The notes beneath the pieces were generated by a model. It worked only from the letters and a program-made list of their open reading frames with translations. It did no database searches and was not told where the DNA came from. Below, one piece after another: positions 1-19,613 of a stretch of 64,000 bases of DNA (positions within the stretch are counted from its first letter, which is position 1; the number at the start of each line of letters is the position of its first letter). A program made the position numbers and the translations under genes. This stretch comes from Echiichthys vipera (taxonomy: Eukaryota; Chordata; Actinopteri; Perciformes; Trachinidae). The stretch spans positions 11,946,533-12,010,532 of the forward strand of contig OY829659.1 of the NCBI GenBank assembly GCA_963691815.1, read 5' to 3'.

Positions 1-623
1 TTTCGATCGGCTCTGCAGCACGAGAAAGAGGCTTATTCAATATATAAGAGCCAGGTATGCTTTAAAATGCTGGAACACCATGTTTGCTGCTGTTATGTTT
101 GTGTCACATGCTCATCAGAGACATTTCGTTGTTGCTCACGTGAAGGTTGGGGAGAACCACGACAGTACGAAGGAGAGCTCAGAGTACCTGAAGATCCTCA
201 CTCAGCAGGCTGTGATCCTCCAGAAAGCCATCAACCACATCTACAGTAACGCGCCCAGTGACTGTATTCAACCTCCAACGGTTTGTACGGCGAAGACAAG
301 CAAGCGAGAGAGCACCTCCTCCTGCCCACATGCATTTCTGGTTGTGGGATAATGTGTTTCTAATGTGTTTTTCACTCCAGTTTTCCACACCAAGGCTTCT
401 CACGATCCTTCAGCAGCTCAACCTGACATGTGGAATCATTCTCGTTCCCCTGAGGTGAACACTGAAACGGTCCCAGTTATGGAATTAAAAACAATGTGTT
501 TGTTGTAATGCTCAACTCACCTTTTATGTCTTTGTCTCTAGTACAAAAGAAATTGCAGACCTGAGGACCGAATTGAAAGGAAAGGAAAATGTTCAAGTTG
601 AAGAGCTGGAAAAAATGACTTAA
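1..623 (+). CDS. cluh: CLUH (clustered mitochondria protein homolog), C-terminal exons, 5' partial
   Basis: Four exons are visible: 1-54, 146-280, 381-454 and 542-623. They total 345 nt and encode the last 114 residues, with stop TAA at 621-623. The gene starts before the window. Diagnostic segments are HEKEAYSIYKSQ, then KESSEYLKILTQQAVILQKA, then a TPRLLTILQQLN...GIILVPLS stretch; these match the conserved C-terminal end of CLUH. CLUH is a cytosolic RNA-binding protein that binds mRNAs of nuclear-encoded mitochondrial proteins and affects mitochondrial distribution (family knowledge). Junction phases are 0, 0 and 2 and all agree. The tail after VPLS is short and Glu/Lys-rich, ending ELEKMT. 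It is more diverged than I expect of a canonical CLUH, so this may be one of the duplicated fish paralogs. In human CLUH is also next to PAFAH1B1, which supports the call. Confidence 0.86.
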
Positions 624-1262
624 CAACTGCAGACAATAACCTTGAGCTGTGGACCAAAAGGACAGTTACTAGAACATCTGTGCAGTCGGACTCCTGAAAA
701 TGACTGCAGACAATGAACAACAATGATAAATGAAAGTCTGGCAAATTGAAGGTGCCAATAAGTCACTTTTAGCCTACTTTGGATACCAACTACTGTAATA
801 CGAAAGTGACAGAAAAGGAGTTTGTGCTATGGAGAACGTTGAACAGCGCCTTATCTAATGATGCAGCTCTTGTTGAAATATATGGCATCTGTAAATTAAC
901 TCTGCAGGCTGTAACTTTGATGGCAAAGGGGCATAACTATCATTTTGTGTCATATAAATGTATAAACCCATACTAAACACATACTATACTGCTAGATTAA
1001 CAGACAAGCACAGTATGTTTAGGCCTACTTCTGCAGTGAGCTGAAAGTTTCTTAGATTTTTAAAGGACGCTGCCGTCATCTTGCAGTCCTCTGTGTGACC
1101 ACCGGGTCTCACACTTGTGCCACAGACACCTCTCAGAACGTTATATTCCTGAATATTGAGATAATCTCTATGGTTGTTTTGGATGTGTATCAGCTGACGG
1201 TTATCATTGAATCCATGTTGTTGTTATTCATATTCAGGTGACTAAGGAAATAATAAACATCT
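624..1262 (+). other. cluh: cluh 3' untranslated region with poly(A) signal
   Basis: AT-rich non-coding sequence follows the cluh stop. An AATAAA hexamer at 1252-1257 is the first good poly(A) signal and marks the likely transcript end. The exact cleavage site is not visible. Confidence 0.5.
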
Positions 1263-1439
1263 GAGCATCGTATGACTTCATTCTACAAGAACAAGTCACA
1301 TTGGGGGTAAATGAGAGCATCACCCTTTGAACGGATAATGTTGTCAAGTGGAATTTTGTGGGGTTGGTCCACTGGCAGCAAATAAATGTGAGACTGTGAG
1401 ATTAGTGAATTTGATTGGAGATATTACACCCAAATAACT

Positions 1440-3180
1440 TTTATTTATATATATATATGTATCTTACAACTGTTAATCTGAAAATGTACCCATATTGTAA
1501 GTGTAAATGTGTTAAAGGTTGTGTTTTATAATCTGCGAGCTGTTCCATTATTCCTCATCTATGGGGCAGCTGCATGATTTGTCTCTTCACTACAGTCGGT
1601 CCTAGTGCTGATGCGAAACTTGTTTAACTTAATTTTATTTATTTATTTTTTCACCTTTAAAAACAAAAGTTTACAAAGTCATTTGACAGCTAGAGAAAAG
1701 GCAAAATCTCACAAAAAAACATACACATATACATATATACAAGATAAACTATAGGACTCTTACAGTAAAGTAACAGTAAAAACAACAAATAATTAATGAA
1801 AATGAAGGTAAAAATACAGTAAAGAGACAATAAAAATAAATGAATTAATAAGTAGATAAATAAAAAGACAACATAAAAGCAGGTCTATAAAAGTGTGTAT
1901 TAAAAGTGACTGATTACAGTTAAAATGGATGAAATCAAAACTCGGCTGAACATAGTTACAGTAGGCCATGTAACTAATTTATACAGAGGACTAACCATGA
2001 CTTAAATCTCAATAAATAAACGCATAAATAAATAAAGACATAAATGTATAGATAAATACAGGAATTAATAAAAAATGCAGAAATACGTAAATACACAAAT
2101 AATAAATACAAATAAACAATACAATACAAATAAATAATTTAATAAATGCTTAAATAAATAGATACACATATAAATAAAATTATAAATAAATGCATAAATA
2201 AATGTATAAATAAATAAAATAATAAATACATTATTTACATTTATTTCTAATTTTTTTTCACCTACATTTATTTATTTTTGTATTTCTGTGTCCACATGTT
2301 AACGATGTAGGAGGTCCCATTAATTTATGACTTAAGTGAAAGCATTAACTAATGTATGAATAAATAAATACCAGAGTAAATAAATAAATACCGAAATAAA
2401 TAAGTGTATAAATAAACACAGGCAGAAATAAGAAATGCAGAAATAAAAAATACATGTATAAATGAATACAAATAATACATTACAAATAAATAATACAATA
2501 AATTATTAAATTAATAAATATCTAAGTAAATAAACGAATGGATAAATGCAGACATAAAAAATGCAGAAATAAATAAATAAAGACATAAATAAATAAATAC
2601 AAATAAATGCATGAATAAATGATTAAATAAATAAATGCATGAATATATATATATATAAATGAATAAATAAATCCAGAAATAACTGTATACAAAATAAAAT
2701 AATAAATAAATGATTTACATTTATTTCTACATAATTGTTCACCTACATTTATTTATGTATTTATGTGTCCATATGTGAGGTTTTTTATTGTCCACAGGGG
2801 GGTAATAATTGTCACATAAGTCAGTTCTTTTTTTTTTCATGGCAGCATACATTTAAAAAGGCCCAACACATGGACATTATATACAGATAACACACCCTCT
2901 CCCCAGAAAAACAAATAGACATATAGACAGCACATAGCCATGATTTACATGTTTTTGTTTAGCACTGTGATGGCTGAGGGGACAAAACTTATTTTAAAAA
3001 TGTCTTTCCTACAGTCTATGTCACATATATCAGTTAACGGTGTAGGGCCCATTTATTCACGCATTTATTAATTTGTGCATTTATTTATTTATTCGTGCAT
3101 TTATTCATGTATTTATTTAATTAATTATTTATGCATTTATTTATGTATTCATTGAGGCTTAAGTCATGTTTAGTCCTCCA
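1440..3180. repeat. AT-rich block of degenerate ATAAATA repeats with inverted ends
   Basis: About 1.7 kb is dominated by irregular ATAA/AATA units. Up to about 2700 the purine-rich strand reads forward (AAATAAATA). At 3040-3150 the complementary form (TTTATTTATG) reads forward. The left part contains GGACTAACCATGACTTAA near 1988; the right part contains its near reverse complement TTAAGTCATGTTTAGTCC near 3160, so the block has inverted ends. A segment around 2230-2300 (CACCTACATTTATTTAT...GTGTCCA) recurs directly at about 2710-2775. No coding potential is seen. It fills the cluh-pafah1b1 interval. Confidence 0.7.
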
Positions 3181-3189
3181 TAAATGTGT

Positions 3190-3454
3190 GTTTGTTTTCT
3201 CCTTAGTTCTATGAGTGAAGGAGGTGCACGCTGCGCGCCTCCGCTTCACCTCGACGTGCGCGCAGCCGATATCCCACCGCGACCGTTAGTTAGCTGGGGC
3301 CGGGCGAAATGCGGTGGTACCAAAGAGGAGAACAAATCTGACCGACCGTGCCGCCGGGTGATGTGAGAAGTCACAATACCACATCAATACCAGGGTTTCC
3401 CATCGCGTACTTAGACCAGTCAATGGGGATATGAGAATCACCATACATCAGAGG
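3190..3454 (+). promoter_or_regulatory. pafah1b1: pafah1b1 promoter and 5' untranslated exon 1
   Basis: CpG content rises abruptly at about 3220 after 1.7 kb of AT-rich DNA (GCGCGCCTCC, CGACGTGCGCGC, GGGCCGGGCG). A consensus splice donor GTAAGT starts at 3455, so the non-coding first exon ends at 3454. It would be spliced to the acceptor before 7713. A possible YY1-type motif (AAAATGGCGG, 3558-3567) lies about 100 bp inside intron 1. The transcription start is not determined. The small open frame at 3184-3366 is judged to be untranslated leader. Confidence 0.6.
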
Positions 3455-5034
3455 GTAAGTTAGCGTTATTTACACGCGTCTACATTTTTGTTTTGGCACT
3501 TAGAAAGACTTGTTATTTTTGACGACTGCAGTCTCTGCGCTCTCCCGTCCCGATCTCAAAATGGCGGAGAGAGGCCGAAAGCTAAGCTAAGTGGCAAAGT
3601 TGGCATTCACAGGAGCATCGATTAATAAAGAAGCGAACGTCAAGATAATGTAACGGTGATATGTATTACTCAATTATACTGCATGTGATTGTCATTTCAA
3701 AACCAGTTTGGCGCTTCTCGGTGAATGTGGGGTTTGTATCGAGACACTTGTTGTGAAACCTAAGTTAGCTTTGAGCTAAACACTAGCGACGTTCTATTTA
3801 TGGACGTTCTGTTGGGGTGAGCTAACGTGGTAGCTACGTTAGCCGGCTATACGCTACCGTAGGTGCTGTCAGCCTGCTGCCATGTTTTCTATGAGCCCGG
3901 TGCAAATATATTATGATGTGGCTGGAAACCAAAGAGCTACATTTTGAATTTGAAACGTTGACTGTAACTGTAAACATCTTGTGTGACTAACCCATACTAG
4001 TTAAACCAGCGTTATCTTGTACTGGGGAATAACAGTTAACAGCCCTGTAATCAAACTTGGGTTGCTTATACAATTGTCATCTAACTGTGACGGTGAAACT
4101 GCTTTAATTTCCAGCAAGGGACGATGTTGCTTAGCTAACTGACTTGTTGGCGTAGAGACCAACGCCCTCTTCTGTGTTTATGGTGTGGTGGCTGTGCTGT
4201 ATAAATCTAGTCTGCTCAAAACTGACAGCTCCAGTTAACGCGTACGCTATCGTGCTAGGCTAACGTTAGCTGGAAAGGGCGTTGCTGCTGAGCCATTGCT
4301 GCAACTTTGCCCTTGTGGCCATCGAAGCTAGGAAAAGACGTCACTCGAGAGCCAGATGTTAAATGCTGTTCTCAGAAACATTAAGGCATTTTGGGGTTGT
4401 TTCCACGAATTACAGCAAGCTCCCTTATGGTGATATACTGAGATTTGAGCAATCACAATCAGGGTGGAGACAAACCAGAGAAGAAAATGTTCAGTGCAAA
4501 TAACCGATAATCAACAAGAATGTGCAGATTTTTACTTGAGATGCACAAAACGGTCTGCTGAGCTGAATTTCACTACCTAATTGAATGTCTGGTAATCGTC
4601 CAGTAGCTGCTACTTCATAGCATTAAGTGTGAGGGCCTGTGTGTGTAGAATAGGTATGGACCTCTCAGAGTGTAAAGATGATTTATATGCACTAGAGTAT
4701 CTCAAGGTTTACCCATAACCGGTTTTAAATTCAATAAGGTAGGGTTGTTGAAATTAATATTTGAATTCTACATTCCCTCCAGTATCCCCACATAGGCCCT
4801 TTTTTTTTTCTCCTCTGTATGAGAAGAACTGCACTCACTTGCTAAATTACACTACTTATTAATTAAGTGGTAAATCAAAGGTCAATCGATATTCTGTCAC
4901 TGTCTTGTCACATTTAAATATTGGACTGTTGCATTGATAACACATGCAGTATATTTTAGATAAAGGCTGAGTAACTTTCAAACTGAGGGATTTTATTGTT
5001 TTATTATTACAAGATATTATCATCTTAAGAAAAG

Positions 5035-5038
<4 letters not shown>

Positions 5039-5065
<27 letters not shown>
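5039..5065. repeat. (GA)n microsatellite
   Basis: About thirteen GA dinucleotides in pafah1b1 intron 1, followed by a short CA run. Confidence 0.95.
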
Positions 5066-5884
5066 TCACACACACATAGATATAAATACCTATGTACTGG
5101 GGATGCATTTTTTGCAATGGGCAGTAAGCTCTATTTTACAGGAGGGCATCAATAAATCAGACCAATCAAACAGTCTTTGCTCAACATTGATGTATAGAAT
5201 CAAGATAACACAGGCCCACATTTTGTTCATAACCTATAAGTGTGGTGAATTGATGAATTTACTGTTTATCAGACCACAGCTCGTGAATGCACCCTGCCGC
5301 AAAAACTACTTAACCCGTATTTCACGAACGCACGCTGAAAAGCAAGCAAACTAACTGGCTTGTTAGCTAGCGTGCTAATTCGGTCATGCTTTATTGCTAT
5401 ACGGTCACTCATCCTATGATGGCAGTTTCCTTTCCTATGCTGTTAAGAGTGTGTGGGTGAAGAGTAACCCTTTTGACCCATTTAGCGGATGGCTAACGGA
5501 GTCTGCAACAGTACGCAGTCCACAGTAAGCACAAAGGACCTGGCGTTACACTGAAGTACGTCACCTCCAGAAAAATTCACAGAGAACAGCAAGGGCAAAA
5601 AAGCATCACCGGTCTCTTTGAATCAATCCTTCAGCACCTTTGAGTGTCGTTACCAAGCTTATTCGCAACCTAGGCTACTGACAACGTTATCTTTACTTGT
5701 TTACCTATTCAACTGACTTTAGCAGTTCAGATAACACACAATCATCAGTCCTGCAGTTATTACAGATGCTAAAAACTAACCACAGAAAGTTGCATCATTC
5801 ATGGAGTCCCTGTGGTAACTCATATGCATGCAATTACATTAATATTACGTTGAACCATAATCGCTTCATATAGCCCAAGCCCAT

Positions 5885-5965
5885 TTCGGATGTAAACTGC
5901 AACTTGTCTGGCGGAGGCATTCAAATGCAAGGCAGTAATTCCAGTTTATCTATGTGTTAATTTTA
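5885..5965. repeat. Dispersed repeat, copy 1 (second copy at 17085-17165)
   Basis: The sequence reading GGATGTAAACTGCAAC..GCGGAGGCAT..GTAATT.CAGTT is found again in the same orientation at about 17088-17150, with substitutions and small indels. This is an interspersed repeat in pafah1b1 intron 1. Family and full boundaries are unknown. Confidence 0.6.
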
Positions 5966-6535
5966 AAACATTTCTCTCACAGTTGCTGGTGAAGCACAGC
6001 TGTCTCAGGCAGGTGCAGAAGCTACTGAGATTGTCTTGGTTACATATTAGTTTGAGGTCGTTCGATTTGGTCAAATGGCTAGTTTTGAGTCACACTGAGA
6101 ATGTTGCTCTGTCAAAATCATCCGCTCTGTCTTGTCCGCTCAGAGTGCTCATTTTGTTTGCAGGAAAGAAGAGTTCTTTCCAGGACACATCAGATGTGTC
6201 CCTGGGTAAATGCTTTGTTGTTTGCTGTGACTGCCATGCTTTCACTGAAAGTAAATGCTCAAGTGCTCATCTGTAAAGTCGAAGTATGCAGAAAAAATTG
6301 CAAGGTTATGTCCAGTTTCCAATTGAGCATCATTCATTTTCTTGAAGGCATCTTTTGTGTTTCGAAGCAGCAACTAGCAACAAACGGTGAAACGGACAAA
6401 AGCAATCCTCAGACAATAATATAGAAAAGGACGGCTGTAAAGGTCCTCTCCGTGTCGACGATTAATCCTGTTAGCGACCGTCTCGTCCCTTCTTTACATT
6501 GCACTGTCAGCTGTATGAAGGACTTGTGGTCTCTA

Positions 6536-6544
<9 letters not shown>

Positions 6545-6575
<31 letters not shown>
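6545..6575. repeat. (CA)n microsatellite
   Basis: About fifteen uninterrupted CA units in pafah1b1 intron 1, preceded by a short CT run. Confidence 0.95.
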
Positions 6576-6578
<3 letters not shown>

Positions 6579-7712
6579 TGTCTGGTCTAGCCCCTAAGTA
6601 GCTTAGTGCTATTATGGCCCCAGGTGCCAGCAGTTTTGAAGCTCAGGAGGTGGACAGTCTTATTAGCTTACTGAATGGTGTGTTTTGATTTGTCACCGTG
6701 TGATCTGTGGTCGTCTATTGGGATGGTAACATCGTCACAGAATTCAGATTAGAAATGTTTCTCAAAAATGTTTTTAAACTTCCACAGTAACAACAAGTAT
6801 TTATCAGTGGCACATTTGATGAAGCTTAAATATTACATATTTGATACAATAATTAGTGCAAAGACTCAGCCTCTACCTTAAAGATGATCTTTTGTTGATA
6901 GTCCAGTATTAAATTGTACAATACATAGTTGTTTTCTCAGTATTAGGGGTGGACGGTATATAAGTACAACAGTATGGATTTGCCTTACATTCATACCATG
7001 CTGACCCGTGAAGCCCTCATGAGTCTGGAAGGACTCACTAAGCCAGTGCCGTCAGAGCGCAGTGGCATTGCCCACTTCCATTTGCTCTGTTTATCTTCAT
7101 TAAATCACCTAAAAACGACACCAGTCTGCTGTATAACTATACAGACCTCTACACACATCAGGCGTTTAGGATATAATGCGACTCAGCCAGATTTCTCCAA
7201 GAAATAGAAGAAGGAATTGTGAAGTGTTTACACTGTATAAATTAGCCTAGCAGCTAGCGGACTTCTTCTGCTCATAGCTTAATCCGGACAGAACCAAACA
7301 TTGCAGCTAATATTGGTAGCAAGAGCAACAAGTTAGAGTGTCAGAGTGCTGAGTCGTGAGAACACCTTTGTCCGCACCGCTGCGGAGCCTTTGCCCCCCA
7401 CCTGGACTCTGAAATACCTGCTAATATTGCAGAGTAAAGTAATAGCTGATGTAATGCAGTAAGGTTTGTGGCAGTAATGAAAGGTCTGAAGATATATGCA
7501 TCAGTGCATAAATGAAAAGGACAACAAAGTGTATGAGTTCCCAAATGTCTTGCCTCAGATCCACTCTCCAAAGCCTTTTTAAAACTTAAAACTTTATTTT
7601 AAGGTACAGTTTAAATGACTTGTCTTGGAACCTGGTGACCTGCACTGTCAACCAATTTTACTGGCCATAAGTTTTTCTTTACCCTCTGCTCTCTCCCTTC
7701 TCTCTTCATCAG

Positions 7713-7967
7713 GTGATGGGCACGTCTGATTAGTGAGTAAGATCTTGGCCAGTGAATACTCGTGGAGCCTTGTTCCGACAGTTGATTGACATCAGCATCT
7801 CCAGTACACCTCCCACTGCGTGGCACCCTTTTCGGCGTCTCTGAGTCTCTGAAGGAAGAACATCACTGAGGGATCGGATACTACCCCACCACGCACTTCC
7901 CAACGAGACTCCCCCAGCACATCACCTCACCCTCACCTCCCCCAAGAGGGAGAGAACAGCAGCCAGC
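7713..7967 (+). other. pafah1b1: pafah1b1 5' untranslated part of exon 2
   Basis: A pyrimidine-rich tract ending TCTCTTCATCAG places an acceptor at 7712. The untranslated leader then runs to the ATG at 7968. Together with exon 1 it is separated by a 4.26-kb intron (3455-7712), which holds microsatellites and dispersed repeats but no convincing coding sequence. Confidence 0.65.
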
Positions 7968-14923
<6,956 letters not shown>

Positions 14924-16130
14924 GACTGTCTCCATCTCTCGTCCTGTCCCCCCTTCCAACTCCAAAAGCAGCCCTAAAGCCCCACTCTTTCCCACCCCTG
15001 TCCTTCACCTGAACCCTCTTCCTTCTGTCCTGACACCCAGCCCCTCACCTCTCGCACTCCAAAACCTAGTTGACCATGGCGCTTTACCTTCTCCCCGTCC
15101 GCTCCCCTCTCCTTCCCTCCTCCCTACATCGGTCCAGCCCTATTAAGATGACTATTGTCCTTTTATGTAAATTATTCTGGATGTAGGGTACGCTTAATAA
15201 ATGTCACGCAATCTCTGACACATAAACACATTCAAAAGATAAGAAGTATTCCTTGCATGGTGAATCAAACAAAAAATTGTATACTGTTAAATTTGCCGAA
15301 TTTGCATACTGTTGTCATGACTTCCTGTCAGATCAAAGGGTAAATATCCTTGTGTGCTGGCGCAGGTGGATTCCAGTTAACTGACAGTGCACGAAAACCA
15401 ATGGCACCCCTTGTTGAGGGGGTTTTGTTTTTGTTTTACTCCATGCTTCATTGTTGTGGTCTGTCACTGCGTGGATGGTGATACAGAAGGTGTGAGGAAA
15501 GTAGGCATAAAAGAAAGAGAATGAGTGAAAGCTGAGGTGATGAAAAAATTCAGCAGGATGCAGCTCCCTAGTCGAATCACATGAGGTTCTGTGGGCGAGT
15601 GCACATGTACATGTATGTATACATTGTGTGAGTGTGTGTGTGTTCGTATATTATGACAGGAGAATCTCTCCACCCTCTCTCCTCTGATGGTCAGAGGAGA
15701 GAGAGGAGGCAAAGCTTCTCACCCACTGTGTTCGTTCATACTGCTTAATTCCTTAACAAATTTGCTTTCTAGTAGACACTCACAGGACCTTAATGATCCC
15801 TAAGCTGCTGAGAGCACAGGCACACGCCCCATAGCAAAAGTGTGTTTTACAGAGGAAAAAGTCTGCTCACCTTTTTATGAGGTTGTGTGTGTGTGTGTAT
15901 GTCGCCCGAGAGAATCGCCCAGTGCCCTCTTGCTCGCTATCTCTGCCTTGTTAACCCAATGAGGGCTCCCTCACATGGGATTTTCATTCTGCTTTCTGTG
16001 GTCTCACTGCTCTCTTTACACACACATGCACATACACTCACAAATGCACATACACGCACAGTAAAAGTTGTGTATCAATATATCTGGATGTCATTGTTTG
16101 CAACATAATGAAATAAAATTCTGTAAATAT
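14924..16130 (+). other. pafah1b1: pafah1b1 3' untranslated region
   Basis: Non-coding sequence after the TGA at 14921-14923. It starts with a C-rich stretch and later has GT- and CA-rich parts (about 15610-15645, 15880-15900, 16018-16060). An AATAAA signal at 16112-16117 is the most likely end. The open frame at 14886-15146 is the end of the last coding exon plus this leader-like C-rich UTR in another frame and is not a gene. Confidence 0.55.
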
Positions 16131-16249
16131 AAGTTATCTATTTGTATGCTTTCTTTGAGGAAAAAGAGATGAAGGGAAACTTTGGGGAGCCTGAGAGAAT
16201 TTACCACTGCAGACTGTCATGGTGAGGTCAGATAATTCAGCACACCACA

Positions 16250-16450
16250 CCTAAAGGTCCTATATTATGCTAGTTTTTAGGTTCATACTTTAATTTTCCT
16301 CATACTATCTGTCTGAATTAACCGGTATTTTCACCCTCTGTCTGAAACGCTCCGTTGAAGTCCCTGTCTCCTTGAGGCCCCGCTCCTGAAAAAGCCCAGT
16401 CTTACAGTCTAAGTTGTGACATCACAACCTTACAGAAGTCCTCACAGCTC
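16250..16450. repeat. Dispersed teleost-type repeat fragment
   Basis: Contains the series GGTCCTATATTATGCTAG, TTTAGGTTCATACTT, TCTGAAACGCTCCGTTGAAG and AAAAAGCCCAGTCT, which I recognise as a common interspersed repeat in fish introns and intergenic DNA. The copy looks internally shortened. No family name is asserted. Confidence 0.5.
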
Positions 16451-17084
16451 GTTTAAAGACACGATTTCTGAATACAGGCTGTCAGGATTCCTACACTTGC
16501 TGGAAATTTAGAGACTAGCTTTCCAGTCATGCAAACGCCTGAAAATTGACCAAATAACCTGGAAATTATTTGAATAATTTGAATTGTATTTAAACCTCTC
16601 TCACATCACCCAGGTAAATCTAGCCGTGTATTCGGTTGGAAACTCAAATTGTTGGTGGGATAATCTACAAGTTATGACACTTCAAAGCTGAGTCACCAGA
16701 CACAGGGAAACGTTTTCATTTCAGCTCAATCATGCAGGCTGTAGATCTTTGGAGGTCAAAGGTCAAGGTCTCACAAAGACATTTTTGGCCATAACTAATA
16801 AATTCCTAAATAATTATGACAACATTTCACACAAATCTCTAATAGGATAATTTGATAAAGTGATATTTTATATCTAAAGGTCAACAGGAACAGAAGGGGA
16901 GTAATTTGGTAAGATACTGAATTGGTGACACTAACCTGAAACTGGTGATTGTTAAGATCTTCTGTTCTGTCAGGTTGAAGATATTTGTGATGCATCCATG
17001 TTTCATCAAAAAACAAAAATACACTTAATACCTTTTTAATCAAAGTCCTTCAAAGTTTTAACAACATATACAAGCCTGGACAGT

Positions 17085-17165
17085 TTGGATGTAAACTGCA
17101 ACATGACTTTGCGGAGGCATACATATGCAATGCGGTAATTTCAGTTCTTTTAGCCGTAAACATTC
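17085..17165. repeat. Dispersed repeat, copy 2 (first copy at 5885-5965)
   Basis: Same orientation and order of motifs as the copy in pafah1b1 intron 1: GGATGTAAACTGCAAC, GCGGAGGCAT, ATGCAA, GTAATT.CAGTT. The two copies are about 11 kb apart. Confidence 0.6.
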
Positions 17166-18013
17166 TCAACCATTTAATTACTGCAAAACACGTTGGCTGC
17201 TGTGACAGTTGAGGATAAAAATGTTTACATTTGGAAAGCACAACTTGGTTCAGTCAGGCAAATGTCGTTTTGAAACACAGACCTGATAACTTTGAAACAT
17301 CAGAGAAACTCGTCTAGAAAGAAATAGGTCACCAGACAAAAACTGGGGAACTGCTGCTCTAGACAGCAACTATTATTTATGTATAACTCCGGCTTTGGTG
17401 CACAGATATTGGTCTGGTGCTGCGCTTTGGCCTCTTTAGGGAAATTCCATCTGAGCCGGGGTCAGAAGCTGACCGCCATGGCTGCTATTGATTCAGTTAA
17501 AGGAAGAAGAGATCAGTGCTGACCCTATAGTATTTTTTTTTTAATGAAAGATGAGTTGGGAGACGGGGTGGCTGTGTTTGAAAATGTTAAGTGTCATATG
17601 GAGAGAACAGTGTAATAAGTTTTGACATGTATTCCTCAGGTGCAGCCCAGTTACTTACACTGCACGCTCAGACTGGAGAGGCAAAGACATCAGGAGGCAA
17701 CAGGGACAGTTCAGGCCCCCTTATCAATTATGTACAGCACCCCGGACTACTGCTGTGCTTGCACACACACCTGCTCACTCACCCACACACAGCAATTACT
17801 CTTTCTCTGTGCTCTACAGTATCTAGGCAACAGTTGCCAGGATGGCAAGCGTGCAAGCACCACACCTTGCTGTCCTGTAGGTCTGAGGGTGAAGAAACAG
17901 GGAGTAAAGAAAGATGCAAATGCTAAAAATGAAAGTTATTACAGCACCATGTTCATGCAGCGAAAGGACACTGACGATGGGAGCAAAAGTAGGGTGGGCC
18001 GAAAATGGTGAGT

Positions 18014-18016
<3 letters not shown>

Positions 18017-18057
<41 letters not shown>
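18017..18057. repeat. (GT)n microsatellite
   Basis: About twenty uninterrupted GT units in the intergenic region. Confidence 0.95.
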
Positions 18058-18060
<3 letters not shown>

Positions 18061-19577
18061 AGAAGTGGCTCCATGGGACTTAATAAAAGGATAACAAACC
18101 TGTCTCAGTCTGAAACTCCTGTTTCTCAACAGAGGCACTGGAGTAGAAACATTGGCCTACATCCGCCCGCCACCACCCTCTCATGCCTCGCACACACTTC
18201 CCCTCATGCACGCTAAAGACAGGGAAGAAGAGGCTCACTTTCTCATTTATATTTCTTCTAGGTCACCCCATTTCTCTCCATTTGTCTAGACTGATACAGA
18301 TTTAAAGAGAGAGAGAAAGAGCAGCAGAGGGTTATAAGCCAGCATTGATTCCGATAAGCTGGCATTGTATGGAGGTGTGGAGAGGTTTCAAGGTCAGTGT
18401 ACGGAACAGATCTGTCTCTGATGCAGCGGTACTAATTCTCTCAGAGGATTGAACAATTTCATACAGCAGCCTGGATTTTTTTTATTAACATGTGCAAACA
18501 ACTACTAGTAGTTGTAAGTGCAGACCGAGGCACAGACGACTGCTGGGTCTGTGTTAATATATAGGTTTGTGTGTCATTATGTGAGTCCCACTATAGTTTA
18601 CGTGACCAGCGTTCTAATCCCTATAAAGCCCGAGGAGATGATGGGGAGGTTGGGAGCAGTTTTTGGCGAGGTATGTTACAGGATTTGGCGCTCTCTAGTG
18701 GTAAAATGCATTGAGAGGTCCATGTCCCTATAAGGAAAACAAACTGCTGCCTTCCTGCACTGGTGAGCAGTGGTCACATGGATGGCATGGAAAAGATAAC
18801 CTGAGTATCTTCTGTATCAGAGGAGAAAACTTTAATGCAGATTTATTATGTCGTTTCAATGGCAATAAGATCGAGAGGTGACACTTTTGTTTGACTCGGT
18901 CATGTCTTCCATGAGGCCTAGGGTTGTAATTTAAGTTGCGGTTAAGGTAGGAAGTTGACTTTTTTGTTTTAAATATTTAACACGTGAAAGAATTCATTAT
19001 CTGATAATGTGTAAATATCCAAGAAGTTTACATATCCAACTTTTCACAAAAGGAAATTGACCAAAGAAACAGGCTAGTGGCGACAACGTATACCGCCTTT
19101 ACTGAAGTTTGGTGTTTGGAGTTATGGATAGGATTACGGTCATGATTATGTTATGATAATGATATGATAATGATAATAGCTATGATAATAGGTCTTAAAC
19201 AAAACCAAACTATCGTGGTTTTCTTTCTATTTCCCCCTCATGTCTGTGACTCCATCCACTCTGTGCTTTGAACTCTTTCTCTGTTTAAAGTCTCCAGTAT
19301 TGCATTGATTCCTCTTTGTCTCCACTGGTGATGCAGCACTTCTAACTGGGTCATCCCCATCTCTGCCTCACATCTCTCCCACCCTCGCCGTTTCTTCAAG
19401 CCACCTCCTCCTCCCCCTTTTTTCCTCTGTATATGCACAACATCCCTATGGACTTTTTTTCATGCAGCTCATGTGCTTACCATGTGCAGCAGCTCTCCCT
19501 CCTCCCCCTTTTCTGCCTGCTTCATTTTTCTGTCATCCATCCTGCCATACAGCCTGTTGCAAAATGACTCACACACC

Positions 19578-19580
<3 letters not shown>

Positions 19581-19609
<29 letters not shown>
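19581..19609. repeat. (TC)n microsatellite
   Basis: About fourteen CT/TC units in the intergenic region. Confidence 0.95.

Positions 19610-19613
<4 letters not shown>

Noticed and set aside
17591..18216. Overlapping open frames around the (GT)n run as genes
   Set aside because: They include simple-repeat translation (CVCVCV / THTHTH), lie on both strands at once, and have no exon borders.
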